A DNA stretch of 64,000 nucleotides, from NCBI RefSeq assembly GCF_011299595.1, contig NZ_CP049867.1, positions 3,658,001 to 3,722,000 on the forward strand, written 5' to 3'. Shown piece after piece: positions 35,980-45,866 of this stretch. How positions within the stretch are numbered: position 1 is the first letter of the stretch; every line of letters begins with the position of its first letter. The notes beneath the pieces are model-generated. The model had not been told where the DNA came from. It did no database searches and was given only the letters and a program-made list of their open reading frames with translations. The position numbers and the translations under genes are program-made. The DNA is from Nocardioides sp. HDW12B. Lineage in GTDB: Bacteria; Actinomycetota; Actinomycetes; Propionibacteriales; Nocardioidaceae.

Positions 35980-36321
35980 ATGCACCGGATCTTCACCACC
36001 AGCGTGGCGTCCGTCTACCCGCACTACGTCGCCAAGGTCGAGCGCAAGGGCCGCACGCAGGCCGAGCTGGACCACGTCATCGCCTGGCTCACCGGGTACG
36101 ACGAGGCTGCCCTGCGTCAGCACCTGGAGGCCGGGACCACCTTCGAGGAGTTCTTCGCGCAGGCCGACATGAACCCGCGCACCGACCTCATCACCGGGGT
36201 GGTGTGCGGGGTGCGGGTGGAGCAGGTCGAGGACCCGCTGATGCAGAAGATCCGCTGGCTCGACAAGCTCGTCGACGAGCTGGCCAAGGGCAAGGCGATG
36301 GAGAAGGTCATCCGGGCCTGA
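35980..36321 (+). CDS. DUF2200 family protein
   Basis: The 113-residue protein matches DUF2200: [20 protein letters not shown] at the start, [17 protein letters not shown] in the middle and [20 protein letters not shown] at the end. The fold is helical and the role unknown. ATG at 35980 follows TAGGGT by 7 nt with no ribosome site, so it is probably leaderless. It is convergent with recD, overlapping by 14 nt. Confidence 0.85.
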   Translation: MHRIFTTSVASVYPHYVAKVERKGRTQAELDHVIAWLTGYDEAALRQHLEAGTTFEEFFAQADMNPRTDLITGVVCGVRVEQVEDPLMQKIRWLDKLVDELAKGKAMEKVIRA

Positions 36322-38137
36322 GGTGGCGGGCGAGGCCGGTCGCGCGCTGTGCGCGTCGTGTGACCGCCGCCCGGACGGCGTCCTCGGACCCCACGACGCG
36401 CACCCGCGACTTCGCCCGCGTCACCGCCGTGTAGAGCAGCTCGCGGGTGAGGATGCGCGAGTCCTCCTCGGGCAGCACCACCGTCACCTCGTCGAACTGG
36501 CTGCCCTGGCTGCGGTGGACCGTCATCGCGTGTGCCGTCGACACCTCCGCCAGTCGTGACGTCGGCAGCGCCCGCCCGTCGGTCCGGTCCCCGTCGCCGA
36601 TGACTGCCACCAGGTCGGGGCCGGTGCGGCACACGACCCCGGTGTCGCCGTTCCACAGCCGCAGGCCGTAGTCGTTGGCGTTCACCACGAAGGGTCGCCC
36701 GAGGTACCACTCCGGCAGCCAGTCACGTCCCGTCGCCTCCAGGAGCAGCCGCTCGACGGTCCGGTTCCACCGGGCCACGCCGAACGGGCCCTCTCGGTGC
36801 GCGCACAGCAGGCGGTGACGCTCCAGCTCGACCAGGGCGCGCTCCGCGTCCCCCGACCCGGCGGCCTCGTGGAGCGCCACGGCCCGGTCGGCGAGAAGCC
36901 GCAGCAGCTCGTCGCCGCCGGAGTCACCCGCCCCGAGCCAGGCCACCTCGGCCGACCCCGCGCGGAGCTCGGCCAGCACGGTGTCGACGTCGCCGTCACG
37001 GATCGCGAGCGCGAGCGCGCCGATCCGCTCGCCGAAGCGACGGGTGTGGCTGAGCTGGGCGACCGGCCCCGGGGCCTCGACCGCCTCGAGGGCCTCGGTC
37101 GACCCCACCGGGGTCGCACCCCCGTAGCCGTCGACCAGGTCCTTGAGCACCGCACCGGCGTCGACCGAGGCCAGCTGGTCGGCGTCACCGACCAGCACCA
37201 GCCGCGCCGACGGCCGGACCGCCTCGACCAGCCGCGCCATCATCGTCAGCGAGAGCATCGAGGTCTCGTCGACCACGACCACGTCGTAGGGCAGCCGGTT
37301 GCCGCGGTGGTGCCGGAAGCGCGTGCTGTTCGGCGTCCACCCGAGCAGCCGGTGCAGCGTCGAGGCCTGGAGCGCAGCGATCGTCGCGACCGCCGCCCGG
37401 TCGGCGTCGTCCTCACGCGGGAAGCCCCGCTGCCCGGTCGACTCCCGCACCGCCTGGACCATCCGGGCCGCGGCCTTGCCGGTCGGCGCCGCCAGCGCGA
37501 TGCGCAGGGGACGGCCCGAGTCGTCGGAGGCCGCGTGCGCGCGCAGCAGCACCCCGAGCAGGCGGGCGACGGTCGACGTCTTGCCGGTGCCCGGCCCGCC
37601 GGTGATGACGCTGGTGCCGTGGGTCGCCGCCTTCGCCGCGGCAGCACGCTGGTCGGCGTACGCGTCGTCGGGGAAGTACGCCGCCAGCGCGTCCGCGAGC
37701 ACAGCGTCCGCCGGCGGCGGTGGAGGGGCCGCAGAGCGGGCCGCGAGGTCGGCGACCACCTGCTGCTCCTCGCCCCAGTAGCGGTCGAGGTAGACCAGGC
37801 CGTCGTCGACCCGCACCACGTCCGAGGCCACCAGGGGGCTCCGGGCGACGGCCTCCGCCCACGAGGTGGCCTCCGGCCAAGCAGCTCCGGGGGCGATGTC
37901 CGGGGCGGTGCCCAGGTCGAGGCAGACCGATCCGGAGCGGACCGCCCGCACCGTCAGCGCCACCGCCAGCAGCACGCTCTCGTCGGCCTCCTGGCCGAGC
38001 CGGCCCAGCCGCTGGGCCACGTGGACGTCCGCAGCCTCCAGCACGCCGGACGCGTTGAAGTCGTGCAGCACCCCCGCGGCCCCGCGCGCGACGCGAGGGT
38101 CGCGGGGGTCCTCGAAGGGCTCGACCTCCCAGCTCAC
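36308..38137 (-). CDS. recD: exodeoxyribonuclease V subunit alpha (RecD)
   Basis: The 609-residue protein is the 5'-3' helicase of RecBCD, which processes DNA double-strand ends for recombination. Superfamily 1 motifs are all visible: [16 protein letters not shown] (Walker A), [17 protein letters not shown] (Walker B), [12 protein letters not shown] (motif III) and [14 protein letters not shown] (motif V), then [13 protein letters not shown] (motif VI). GTG at 38137 overlaps the recB stop as GTGA, so translation is coupled. The order recC-recB-recD in one operon supports the assignment. Confidence 0.93.
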   Translation of the reverse strand: MSWEVEPFEDPRDPRVARGAAGVLHDFNASGVLEAADVHVAQRLGRLGQEADESVLLAVALTVRAVRSGSVCLDLGTAPDIAPGAAWPEATSWAEAVARSPLVASDVVRVDDGLVYLDRYWGEEQQVVADLAARSAAPPPPPADAVLADALAAYFPDDAYADQRAAAAKAATHGTSVITGGPGTGKTSTVARLLGVLLRAHAASDDSGRPLRIALAAPTGKAAARMVQAVRESTGQRGFPREDDADRAAVATIAALQASTLHRLLGWTPNSTRFRHHRGNRLPYDVVVVDETSMLSLTMMARLVEAVRPSARLVLVGDADQLASVDAGAVLKDLVDGYGGATPVGSTEALEAVEAPGPVAQLSHTRRFGERIGALALAIRDGDVDTVLAELRAGSAEVAWLGAGDSGGDELLRLLADRAVALHEAAGSGDAERALVELERHRLLCAHREGPFGVARWNRTVERLLLEATGRDWLPEWYLGRPFVVNANDYGLRLWNGDTGVVCRTGPDLVAVIGDGDRTDGRALPTSRLAEVSTAHAMTVHRSQGSQFDEVTVVLPEEDSRILTRELLYTAVTRAKSRVRVVGSEDAVRAAVTRRAQRATGLARHLRPG

Positions 38138-41100
38138 GAGCGCTCCTTCCCGTCGAGGAGGTCCGAGACGGCCTCCACCAGCGCGACCGGCGGGCGCCAC
38201 GAGAAGACCCCGCACCGCTCCCCCGCGACGACCGGGGTGTCGAGCCCGCAGAGGCCGCGGAGGTAGAGGTACATCACCCCGCCGAGGTGGGTCTCCGGGT
38301 CGTAGCCGGCCAGCCGCCACCGCAAGAAACGGTGCAGCACCACGGCGTACAGCAGCGCCTGCAGCGGATAGCTCGAGTGCGTCATGGCCTCGGCCAGAGC
38401 AGCCGGCCGGTAGTGCTCGGCGGTGAGCTCCTCGTCAGGAGCACCGAGCCAGTTGGACTTGTAGTCGACGATGACGAACCGCTCGGCGCCGTCGACCGGC
38501 ACCCGCAGCACCACGTCGACCGAGCCGGTGAGGTAGCCGGCCAGCACCTGCGCGGCGTGGCCCTCGTCGTCGAGGGTGTCGGCGTAGGGCAGCAGCGGGT
38601 CGCCGGCGGCCAGGTGCGCCCGCAGCAGCGGTCCGAGGTCGGACAGCCGGGCACGCTCGCGCCGGCCCGCCACGTCGCCACCGGCCAGGGGCAGCTCGAA
38701 GTCGAGCTCGCTCATGCGGTTGCGCACGCCGATGCCGCGCAGGGTCGCGTCCCCGACGAGCGGCCCCAGCGGGGTGTCGTGGACGGCCACCAGGGCGTCG
38801 GCCAGCACCTCGGCGTCGAGGGCGACCGGCCAGCGCACCAGCTGAGTGCGCACCTGCTCCAGCAGGGCGGCGCGCAGGTCGCCGCCGTGCTCGAGAGCGG
38901 CGGGATCGGTGTGCTCGAGGACCGCGTGCACCAGCGAGCCGAACGTCGCGCCGACCGGCAGGTCGGCCATCGGTGAGCGGACGCCTGCCGCCGTCCCCGT
39001 GACCTCGGCGTCGGTGGCGGTGGCGGTGGCGATATCGGCGGCTGCTGGCACCGGGGCGTCCGGCTCGTCGTCGCGCAGCGGGTGCTCCGGCTCGCTGCCC
39101 AGCGCCACCACGACCTGGTCGGCGCGGGCCGCGTCCGGGCCGGCCGACGAGCGGGCAGCGGCACTGCTCAGCGCGGTGTACGACGTCCGCCGCCAGTCGG
39201 GGTCGACCCGACGGGTCCACGACCGCGCGCGCAGGTCACCGAGGTCGTCGCCCGGCACCGGCCCGGTGTCGGCGGCGACCTCCACGGGCTCGACGTGCGC
39301 CCCACCGGCGTCCTGCCAGTGCCGGGCGATCTCGCGCGCCCGGTCGTCGGGGTGGACCGGCGCCTCGCGGGGCACGTCGACCCCGCCGGGCAGCCGGCCG
39401 AACAGCATCCGGTGCAGCGGGGCGTTCCGGGTGTTCTTCGCGCTCGGCAGCCACCACGTGACGACCTGCGACTGGGCCCGGGTCAGCGCGACGTACAGCA
39501 GCCGCAGGTCCTCGCCCGCCTCCTCGCCGACGGCCGCCGCGGCGTACGGCGACCCCGGCCCGCTCACGTCGAGGCACCGGCGGCCGGCCTCGTCGTGGAA
39601 GAGCGGGTGGTCGGGGACGCGCGGGAAGAGGTCGGAGGCGAAGGGCAGGTAGACGACGGGGAACTGCAGCCCCTTGCTGCCGTGGATGGTGAGGATCTGC
39701 ACCGCAGCCGCGTCGCTGTCCAGCCGGCGGGTGCGCTCGCCCGTCACGTCGCTGCGCGCCTCGGTCATGCGTCCGCGCATCCACGCCAGCAGCGCGGTGA
39801 GCCCGAGCCGCTCACGGGTGGACTCGTCGTGCAGCGACTCCGCCACGTGGCGCAGGTCGGTCAGCAGCCGCTCGCCTCCCTCGCGGGCCAGCACCCGGGC
39901 CGGCACGTCGTGGGCGGCGACCGCGGTCTCGAAGACCGCCGCCACCCCGCGCAGGCGCAGCAGGTCGCCCCAGGAGCGCAGCACGTCGGAGACCCGCTCG
40001 GTGAGCGCGTCCCCCTCCGCGTCGAGCTCGGCGGCGGTGTGGCCGAAGAAGGAGGTCAGCGCGGCGGCGCGCACCCGCTCGCTGCGGTGGGGGGCGTCGA
40101 GCGCCTCGAGCAGGCACACCCACTCGTCGGCGCCCTCGGTGGCGTAGACGCTGCCGCTGCCGGCGATCACCGCCTGCACCCCGGCCGCGACCAGGGCGCT
40201 CCGCGCGATCTCGCACTGCCTCCGGGTCTCGCAGAGCACCGCGACGTCTCCGGCCACGAGCGAGCGATCGTCGTACGTCGCCCCGGCCGTCAGCAGCGCG
40301 CGCACGTCGGCCGCGAGGTCCTCGGCGACGAGGGTGCGCAGCTCGCCGATCGGCACGCCCTTGGTGCCCTTGACGCCGAAGCGCTCCCGGTCGACCACCC
40401 GCAGCCGGAAGGGCTCCGGGCGGGGCGCGCCCGCCAGTCGCCGTCCGGTGTGCGCCGCGTCGACGTCGCGCACCACGATGCGCCCGTCGCCCAGCGCCGC
40501 CCCGCGCAGCAGGGTCTGGACGGCGTCGAGCAGGGGCTGGTCGCTGCGGTGGTTCGTCCCGAGGGTGGCCTTCACGCCGGCGGTCTCCTCGGCGGCGAGG
40601 TAGGTGACCACGTCGCCGCCGCGGAAGGCGTAGATCGCCTGCTTCGGGTCGCCGATGAGCACCATCGTGGCCACGCCGCTGAAGGCGCGGTCGAGCACCT
40701 GCCACTGCACCGGGTCGGTGTCCTGGAACTCGTCGACGAGCACGAAGCGCCACCGGTCGCGCATCCGCTGCCGGGCAGGCGCCTGCTCGTCCTCGAGGGC
40801 AGCGGCCAGGCGGCTGAGCAGGTCGTCGTAGCTGAGCACGCCGAGCCGGCGCTTGCGCAGGTCCATCTCCTCACGGACGGCGCGGGCGAAGCGCCACCGG
40901 CGGTAGGCCGGCGTGGCGGCCGCACCGTCCTCCGGCGGCGGCGGCTCGACGAGGTGGGCCTGGGGGTCACCGTTCGCGACCCGGGCGATGGCCAGGGCGT
41001 CGGCGCGGCTGAACACCGGGGCGTCGTCGGAGCGGGCGAAGCCCCGGACGTAGAGGTCGTCGACGACCTCGACCAGCAGGTCGTCGAGGTTCTCCACCAG

Positions 41101-41622
41101 CCGGGATCCGGCGTCGGTGTCGCCGGCCACCCCGAGGCTGCGCAGCACCAGCTGGCAGAACTGGTGGGTGGTCGCGATGGTGGCGGCGTCGAAGTCCGTC
41201 AGCGCGAGCCGCAGCCGCTCCAGCCGGCGGCCGAGCTCGGCCGGGTCGGCGGGGTCGGGCGTGCAGAGCAGCGCGACCAGGGCGTCGGGGTCGTCGGGGG
41301 GCGTCCCGCGCACGCAGGCGTCGAGGCTGCGCTCGGCGTCGACGAGCTGGGCCCGCACCCGCTCGCGCAGCTCCTGGCTGGCGGCGCGACCGAAGGTGAC
41401 GACGAGCATCTCCTCCAGCCGGCCGTGCCCCTCGGCGACCAGCCGGGTGACGAGGGCGGCGATGGTCCAGGTCTTGCCGGTGCCGGCGGACGCCTCGAGC
41501 AGGGTCGTCCTGCCGGGCGTCGGGAGGTCGCCGGTGATGTCGAAGACCTCGGGCTCGCCGGATCGGCCCGGGCCGGCGCCATGGGCGTCGCGCCCGCCCG
41601 TCGGGAAGGGCAGCACCGTCAT
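38134..41622 (-). CDS. recB: exodeoxyribonuclease V subunit beta (RecB)
   Basis: The 1162-residue subunit is the 3'-5' helicase and nuclease of RecBCD. The helicase has LLEASAGTGKTWTIAALVTR (Walker A), FVLVDEFQDTD (Walker B), IGDPKQAIYAFRGGD and LTIHGSKGLQFPVVYLPF, and LLYVALTRAQSQVV. The C-terminal nuclease has VIVDYKSNWLG with the catalytic Asp and Lys and LQALLYAVVLHRFL after it. ATG at 41622 overlaps the recC stop as ATGA. The intact nuclease motif suggests a fully active enzyme. Confidence 0.95.
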   Translation of the reverse strand: MTVLPFPTGGRDAHGAGPGRSGEPEVFDITGDLPTPGRTTLLEASAGTGKTWTIAALVTRLVAEGHGRLEEMLVVTFGRAASQELRERVRAQLVDAERSLDACVRGTPPDDPDALVALLCTPDPADPAELGRRLERLRLALTDFDAATIATTHQFCQLVLRSLGVAGDTDAGSRLVENLDDLLVEVVDDLYVRGFARSDDAPVFSRADALAIARVANGDPQAHLVEPPPPEDGAAATPAYRRWRFARAVREEMDLRKRRLGVLSYDDLLSRLAAALEDEQAPARQRMRDRWRFVLVDEFQDTDPVQWQVLDRAFSGVATMVLIGDPKQAIYAFRGGDVVTYLAAEETAGVKATLGTNHRSDQPLLDAVQTLLRGAALGDGRIVVRDVDAAHTGRRLAGAPRPEPFRLRVVDRERFGVKGTKGVPIGELRTLVAEDLAADVRALLTAGATYDDRSLVAGDVAVLCETRRQCEIARSALVAAGVQAVIAGSGSVYATEGADEWVCLLEALDAPHRSERVRAAALTSFFGHTAAELDAEGDALTERVSDVLRSWGDLLRLRGVAAVFETAVAAHDVPARVLAREGGERLLTDLRHVAESLHDESTRERLGLTALLAWMRGRMTEARSDVTGERTRRLDSDAAAVQILTIHGSKGLQFPVVYLPFASDLFPRVPDHPLFHDEAGRRCLDVSGPGSPYAAAAVGEEAGEDLRLLYVALTRAQSQVVTWWLPSAKNTRNAPLHRMLFGRLPGGVDVPREAPVHPDDRAREIARHWQDAGGAHVEPVEVAADTGPVPGDDLGDLRARSWTRRVDPDWRRTSYTALSSAAARSSAGPDAARADQVVVALGSEPEHPLRDDEPDAPVPAAADIATATATDAEVTGTAAGVRSPMADLPVGATFGSLVHAVLEHTDPAALEHGGDLRAALLEQVRTQLVRWPVALDAEVLADALVAVHDTPLGPLVGDATLRGIGVRNRMSELDFELPLAGGDVAGRRERARLSDLGPLLRAHLAAGDPLLPYADTLDDEGHAAQVLAGYLTGSVDVVLRVPVDGAERFVIVDYKSNWLGAPDEELTAEHYRPAALAEAMTHSSYPLQALLYAVVLHRFLRWRLAGYDPETHLGGVMYLYLRGLCGLDTPVVAGERCGVFSWRPPVALVEAVSDLLDGKERS

Positions 41623-44600
41623 GCCGGGCTCACCCGCTCGCGCGCCAGCAGCGGCTCCCACAACCGGAGCGCGAGCTGTCCCAGCCGGGTCCGCTCCGCG
41701 CTCGTGGCCAGGCTGCTCCAGGTCTCGTCCGGACGGGCCGGCTCCAGCAGGCACGCGACCGGGGCGCGGCGGCCGTAGACCCGCACGTGCGCCGGGTCGT
41801 CCTGCTCGCCCGGGACCGGGCTGGAGTCCGAGCTCTCCCACGCCGAGACCAGGGCCCGCTCGGGCTCGCGGTGGCTGTGGGTGGCCTCGGCCCAGGCGTG
41901 GCCGCCGCGCAGCGGGAGGGGCAGCGGCTCGCGCATGCCGCGGTCGTAGAGGTCCACCAGCCGGCCCAGCAGCTCGGTCGCGGTGTGGTCCGGCGGGGGC
42001 ACCAGCGCGTGCTGCGGCCGCTTGGTGCGGCTGTGCCAGCCGTAGACGTCGGAGCGCCACGACTGGTCGGGCAGCCCGGCGGCCAGGGCGAGCAGGTCGA
42101 CCCAGGCCTCGAGCCGGTGGCGCGGCGACAGCGACGAGTAGTGGACGCGCACGATGCGGTGGCCCCGGACGTCGGGCACCACGCCGGTCAGGCGGCGGTG
42201 GCCGCCCGCGGCGCCGGCCCCTCCGCCCGCGCCCCCGCCCGCGACCGCGCCCAGGGCGACGGTGACGTCGTACGAGCGCGCCTCGGCCTGGCGGGCCTCG
42301 TGGCTGGCGGTGATGAGCTGCCCGGCCCGCCCGGTGATCTCGGTGAGCTGACGGCGCCCGAGCGCCTGGGGCGGCAGGTCGCCGCGCAGCTGCTCGGCGA
42401 GCAGCACCCCCTGCGGGTCGGCGCCGGCGAGCACGTCGGCCAGCACGCGGTTGCCGACCGTCCACTTCTGGAGGTTGTCGATCTCGACCGGCAGGGCGTC
42501 GTCCAGCTCCTCGTGGTCGCGGGCGACCCCGACGTCGAGCCGCTGACGCAGGAAGGCGCGCACCGGGTGGACCAGGAACGCCTTGAGGTCGGCGAGGGCG
42601 ACGTCGCGCGAGCCGTCGTCGGCCGCCGGTGGCGCCGGGAGCGGGGTCGGCAGCAGCGACGGCCGCGGCACGCGCGGCCGGGTCGTCGCGACCGCCCCGG
42701 CCAGCGCGGCTCGGTCGAAGGAGCCGACCGCGGCCGCCGCGCTGAAGTTGCGGGCGTCGAAGGGCTGCAACGGGTGCGCGGTGACCACGTGCTCACGCGC
42801 GCCGGGAACCGTGCGCTCGACGGCGTCGAGCAGCTCGCCGAGAGGGACGGCGGGCGGGCGCGGCTGGCCGCTGTGCTCGTTGGCGCCGGTGTAGGTCACG
42901 ACGAGGGTCTCGCGCGCGGACACCACCGCGTCGAGCAGCAGCTGACGGTCCTCGCTGCGGGGGTCCCGCTCCCCGGTGAGCGGGTCGCGGGCCAGCACGT
43001 CGTCGCCGTCGGTCACCGTGCTGCGGGGGAACACGCCGTCGTCGAGCCCGACCAGGCAGACCACCCGGTGCGGCACCGACCGCATCGGCACCAGCGTCGA
43101 CACCGTCAGGTGGCCGGTGCGGAAGTTGGCCCGGGTGGGCCGGGGCTCGGTGCGCTGCTCCAGCAGCGTGCGCACGTCGGCGAGGCGCAGGTGGGGGTCG
43201 CGGCCGGTCGCGGCGTCGCGCAGGCCGTCGACCTCCCGCTCGAACTGCGCCACCTGCCACTGGTCGGTGGCGGGCACGGACGCGAGGTCGAGCACACCGT
43301 CGTGCAGCTCGGTCAGCCAGGCCTCGAGGGTCTCGGCGCGGCGCAGCGCCTCGACCCGGCGCTCCAGGCGGGCGACGAGCTCGGCGAGCCGCCCGGCGAG
43401 CCCGACCTGGGCGCTGCCGACGTCGTCGAGCGGCAGCACGGCCGCCAGGTTGCGACCGCCGTCCTCGGCCATCGCGACGCCGAGCAGGATCCGGTCGAGA
43501 CCGGCGCGCCAGGTGTTCTGGTCGAAGCCGTCCAACCGGTACGCCGCCCGCTGCTCGTCGGTCAGGCCCCAGCGGACGCCGGACTGCTCCACCCACGAGG
43601 TCAGCGTGGCCAGGTCGTCGTCGGAGATCCGGAACCGGTGGCGCACCGGGTCCGCCGCCGCGAGGTCGAGCACCTCGCTGGCCTTGCCCCGTCCCCCGGC
43701 CACCGTGACCAGCGACGCCGCCAGCGCCAGCAGCGGGTTGGTGCTCATCAGGCCGCGGTCGGCCAGGCGCACGCGCAGCCCGTGGGCCGGGTGGGCCTCG
43801 GGCCCGGCCAGCTCACCCAGCCCGAAGGCGGCCGAGAACAACGGGGCGTAGGCCTCGACGTCGGGACACATCACCAGGATGTCGCGGGGCTCCAGCGGGT
43901 CGTCGGAGCCCGCCGAGTCCTCCATCAGCCCGACCAGGACCTCGCGCAGCACCTCGACCTGGCGGGTGGCGCCGTGGCAGGCGTGCACCTGCACCGAGCG
44001 GTCGGCGGGATCGACCGCGCGGGGAGAGGTGTCGACGCCCCCCGGGTCGCGGTCGCCGCGGAGGTCGGCCTGGAGCAGGTGGAGCAGGGAGCGGGGCTCG
44101 TCGGGACCGCTCTCGGGTGTCCCGAGGGGTGGCGGCTCCGACGGGCCGAGCAACGACAGCGAGCGCTGCAGCTCGCGGGAGTCGCGTCCCAGCGACGACA
44201 GCAGCGGGTGCGCGACGGCCCGCCCCGAGCGGTCGCCGGCCCGGCGCACCGGCCCGGCCGCCACGTCGGCCTCCGGGTCGCCCGCGAGGCGCTCCCACGC
44301 CGCCGGCGAGGCCTGCGGGAGCCACAGGTGGACCTCCCGCACCTCGCCCACCGCGCGCAGCAGCTCCAGCTCGGTCACGGGCAGGCGGGTGTGGCCGAAC
44401 ATCGAGAGGCGGTCGGGCAGCGGGAGCAGGACACCCGCGCGGATCGCGGCCAGCGTGTCGGTGTGCCGCACGACCGGTGACGGGGCGTCGACCTCGGCGA
44501 CCAGGCGGCGCCACAGCTCGGCCTGCCACCCCAGGTCACCGGGGAGCTCCCCGCCGGCGCCGTCGGTGTCACGCCCGGCCTCCCAGTCCGCCAGCAGGGT

Positions 44601-45059
44601 GGGTCGCTGCACGGCGTACGACGTGAGGAGGCCGGCGAGGCGTCGCACCGCGGACCAGCGGCGGTCGCGCCGCAGTTGCGCCAGCTCGCCCTCGGCACCA
44701 TGGCCGAGGTGGGCCGCGAGCGTGCGGCACCACGGCTCGTCCATCGAGGCGTCGACGACGTCGAGCAGGGGCCACACCAGGCGGTCGGGGTCCCACGGGT
44801 CGTCGCGCTCGGTGCCGGTCAGCAGCGCCACCAGCGAGCGCGGGTTGAGGAAGCGCACCCCGGCGCAGATGCCGTCGCTGCCGCGCGACCCGGCGCCGAG
44901 CCGGTGCGACAGCCGCTGCGTCAGCCAGCGCTCGACGCCCTTGGCCGGCACCACCACGACCTCCTCGGCGAAGGGGTCGGCCAGCGGGGTGGCGAGCAGG
45001 TCGGCGAGGGCGTCGGCCAGCACGCCGGTGTCGGTGCCGCGGTGCAGGTGCAGCGTCAC
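41619..45059 (-). CDS. recC: exodeoxyribonuclease V subunit gamma (RecC)
   Basis: The 1146-residue subunit is the Chi-recognition and strand-separation part of RecBCD. It begins LHLHRGTDTGVLADALADLL and EVVVVPAKGVERWLTQRLSH, the inactivated helicase start seen in RecC, and continues with GRDSRELQRSL, ILVMCPDVEAYAPLF and RVVCLVGLDDGVFPR, all family landmarks. GTG at 45059 is chosen because it opens the first strand and GAGGGGGTG lies upstream. TAGGGT at 45100-45105 is a likely -10 box, and a TCGACCGGTCGA palindrome lies between it and the start codon. It is first in the recCBD operon. Confidence 0.93.
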   Translation of the reverse strand: MTLHLHRGTDTGVLADALADLLATPLADPFAEEVVVVPAKGVERWLTQRLSHRLGAGSRGSDGICAGVRFLNPRSLVALLTGTERDDPWDPDRLVWPLLDVVDASMDEPWCRTLAAHLGHGAEGELAQLRRDRRWSAVRRLAGLLTSYAVQRPTLLADWEAGRDTDGAGGELPGDLGWQAELWRRLVAEVDAPSPVVRHTDTLAAIRAGVLLPLPDRLSMFGHTRLPVTELELLRAVGEVREVHLWLPQASPAAWERLAGDPEADVAAGPVRRAGDRSGRAVAHPLLSSLGRDSRELQRSLSLLGPSEPPPLGTPESGPDEPRSLLHLLQADLRGDRDPGGVDTSPRAVDPADRSVQVHACHGATRQVEVLREVLVGLMEDSAGSDDPLEPRDILVMCPDVEAYAPLFSAAFGLGELAGPEAHPAHGLRVRLADRGLMSTNPLLALAASLVTVAGGRGKASEVLDLAAADPVRHRFRISDDDLATLTSWVEQSGVRWGLTDEQRAAYRLDGFDQNTWRAGLDRILLGVAMAEDGGRNLAAVLPLDDVGSAQVGLAGRLAELVARLERRVEALRRAETLEAWLTELHDGVLDLASVPATDQWQVAQFEREVDGLRDAATGRDPHLRLADVRTLLEQRTEPRPTRANFRTGHLTVSTLVPMRSVPHRVVCLVGLDDGVFPRSTVTDGDDVLARDPLTGERDPRSEDRQLLLDAVVSARETLVVTYTGANEHSGQPRPPAVPLGELLDAVERTVPGAREHVVTAHPLQPFDARNFSAAAAVGSFDRAALAGAVATTRPRVPRPSLLPTPLPAPPAADDGSRDVALADLKAFLVHPVRAFLRQRLDVGVARDHEELDDALPVEIDNLQKWTVGNRVLADVLAGADPQGVLLAEQLRGDLPPQALGRRQLTEITGRAGQLITASHEARQAEARSYDVTVALGAVAGGGAGGGAGAAGGHRRLTGVVPDVRGHRIVRVHYSSLSPRHRLEAWVDLLALAAGLPDQSWRSDVYGWHSRTKRPQHALVPPPDHTATELLGRLVDLYDRGMREPLPLPLRGGHAWAEATHSHREPERALVSAWESSDSSPVPGEQDDPAHVRVYGRRAPVACLLEPARPDETWSSLATSAERTRLGQLALRLWEPLLARERVSPA

Positions 45060-45077
45060 GGTGCCACCCCCTCGCGC

Positions 45078-45089
45078 TCGACCGGTCGA
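45078..45089. promoter_or_regulatory. 12-bp palindrome in the recC leader
   Basis: TCGACCGGTCGA is a perfect palindrome between the TAGGGT box and the recC GTG. It is not a LexA site (arms lack GAAC/GTTC). It could be an operator or chance in this GC-rich sequence. Confidence 0.3.
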
Positions 45090-45102
45090 CTCGCGTCGGA
45101 CC

Positions 45103-45822
45103 CTAGTCGAGGGCCCCGACAAAGGCGCAGAACTCGTTGCCCTCCGGGTCGGCGAGCACGCTCCACGCGAGCCCGCCCTCGGCCTCGTCGCCCTCGGGCA
45201 GCAGCAGCGCGGCGCCCTTGACGAGCAGCGCGGAGAGGTCGGGCACGACGAGGTCCCAGTGCACGCGGTTCTTGACGACCTTCGGCTCCGGGACGGGCAC
45301 GAAGACGAGGTACTCGAACGGACAGCCCGGCACGCCCTCGAGGAAGGACCAGCCGTTGTCCGCGTCGTGCTGGGCATCGACGCCGAGGACGCCGGCCCAC
45401 CACACCGCCTGCGCCTGCGGGTCGGCGCAGTCCACGACCAGCTCCATGGGTCCGACCGGACGGTCCGCGCGCGGCGGGAAGACGCACAGCTCGCCGCCCT
45501 CGGGGTCGCGCACGACCACCCAGGAGTACGTCGCGTCGTCGACGACCGTGCCGCCCAGCGCCACGACGTCGGCCACCGGGGCCCGGACGTCGAGGTGCAC
45601 CCGGTGCTTGACCGCCTGCGGCTCGGGCACGGCGTTGACCCAGACCGTGTCCTGCGGGGTCGCGCCGCGCAGCACCACGTCGCCGTTGTCGAGGACCTCG
45701 GCGGCCAGCCCGAGCAGCGCACCCCAGAAGGAGCCGAGGCGCACCGGGTCGACGGCGTCGAGGCAGAGGTCCTTCCAGGCCGCGTCGGGACGGGTCGTCA
45801 GCGACGGCAGGCTCGGGATCAC
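45103..45822 (-). CDS. protein with two VOC (glyoxalase-like) domains
   Basis: The 239-residue protein has two similar halves of the vicinal-oxygen-chelate fold: DLCLDAVDPVRLGSFWGALL with HRVHLDVRAP and RDPEGGELCVF in the first, and ELVVDCADPQAQAVWWAGVL with NRVHWDLVVPD and ADPEGNEFCAFVG in the second. The paired His/Glu positions are those of metal-binding VOC proteins. The substrate is unknown. GTG at 45822 follows TACGAT by 6 nt, the leaderless arrangement. Confidence 0.82.
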   Translation of the reverse strand: MIPSLPSLTTRPDAAWKDLCLDAVDPVRLGSFWGALLGLAAEVLDNGDVVLRGATPQDTVWVNAVPEPQAVKHRVHLDVRAPVADVVALGGTVVDDATYSWVVVRDPEGGELCVFPPRADRPVGPMELVVDCADPQAQAVWWAGVLGVDAQHDADNGWSFLEGVPGCPFEYLVFVPVPEPKVVKNRVHWDLVVPDLSALLVKGAALLLPEGDEAEGGLAWSVLADPEGNEFCAFVGALD

Positions 45823-45866
45823 GCCGCGATCGTACGGGTCCGGTCGGACGTCACGGACCCTGCTGC

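Noticed and set aside
45078-45089. SOS box for recCBD
   Set aside because: The palindrome TCGACCGGTCGA lacks the GAAC-N4-GTTC arms of LexA sites.
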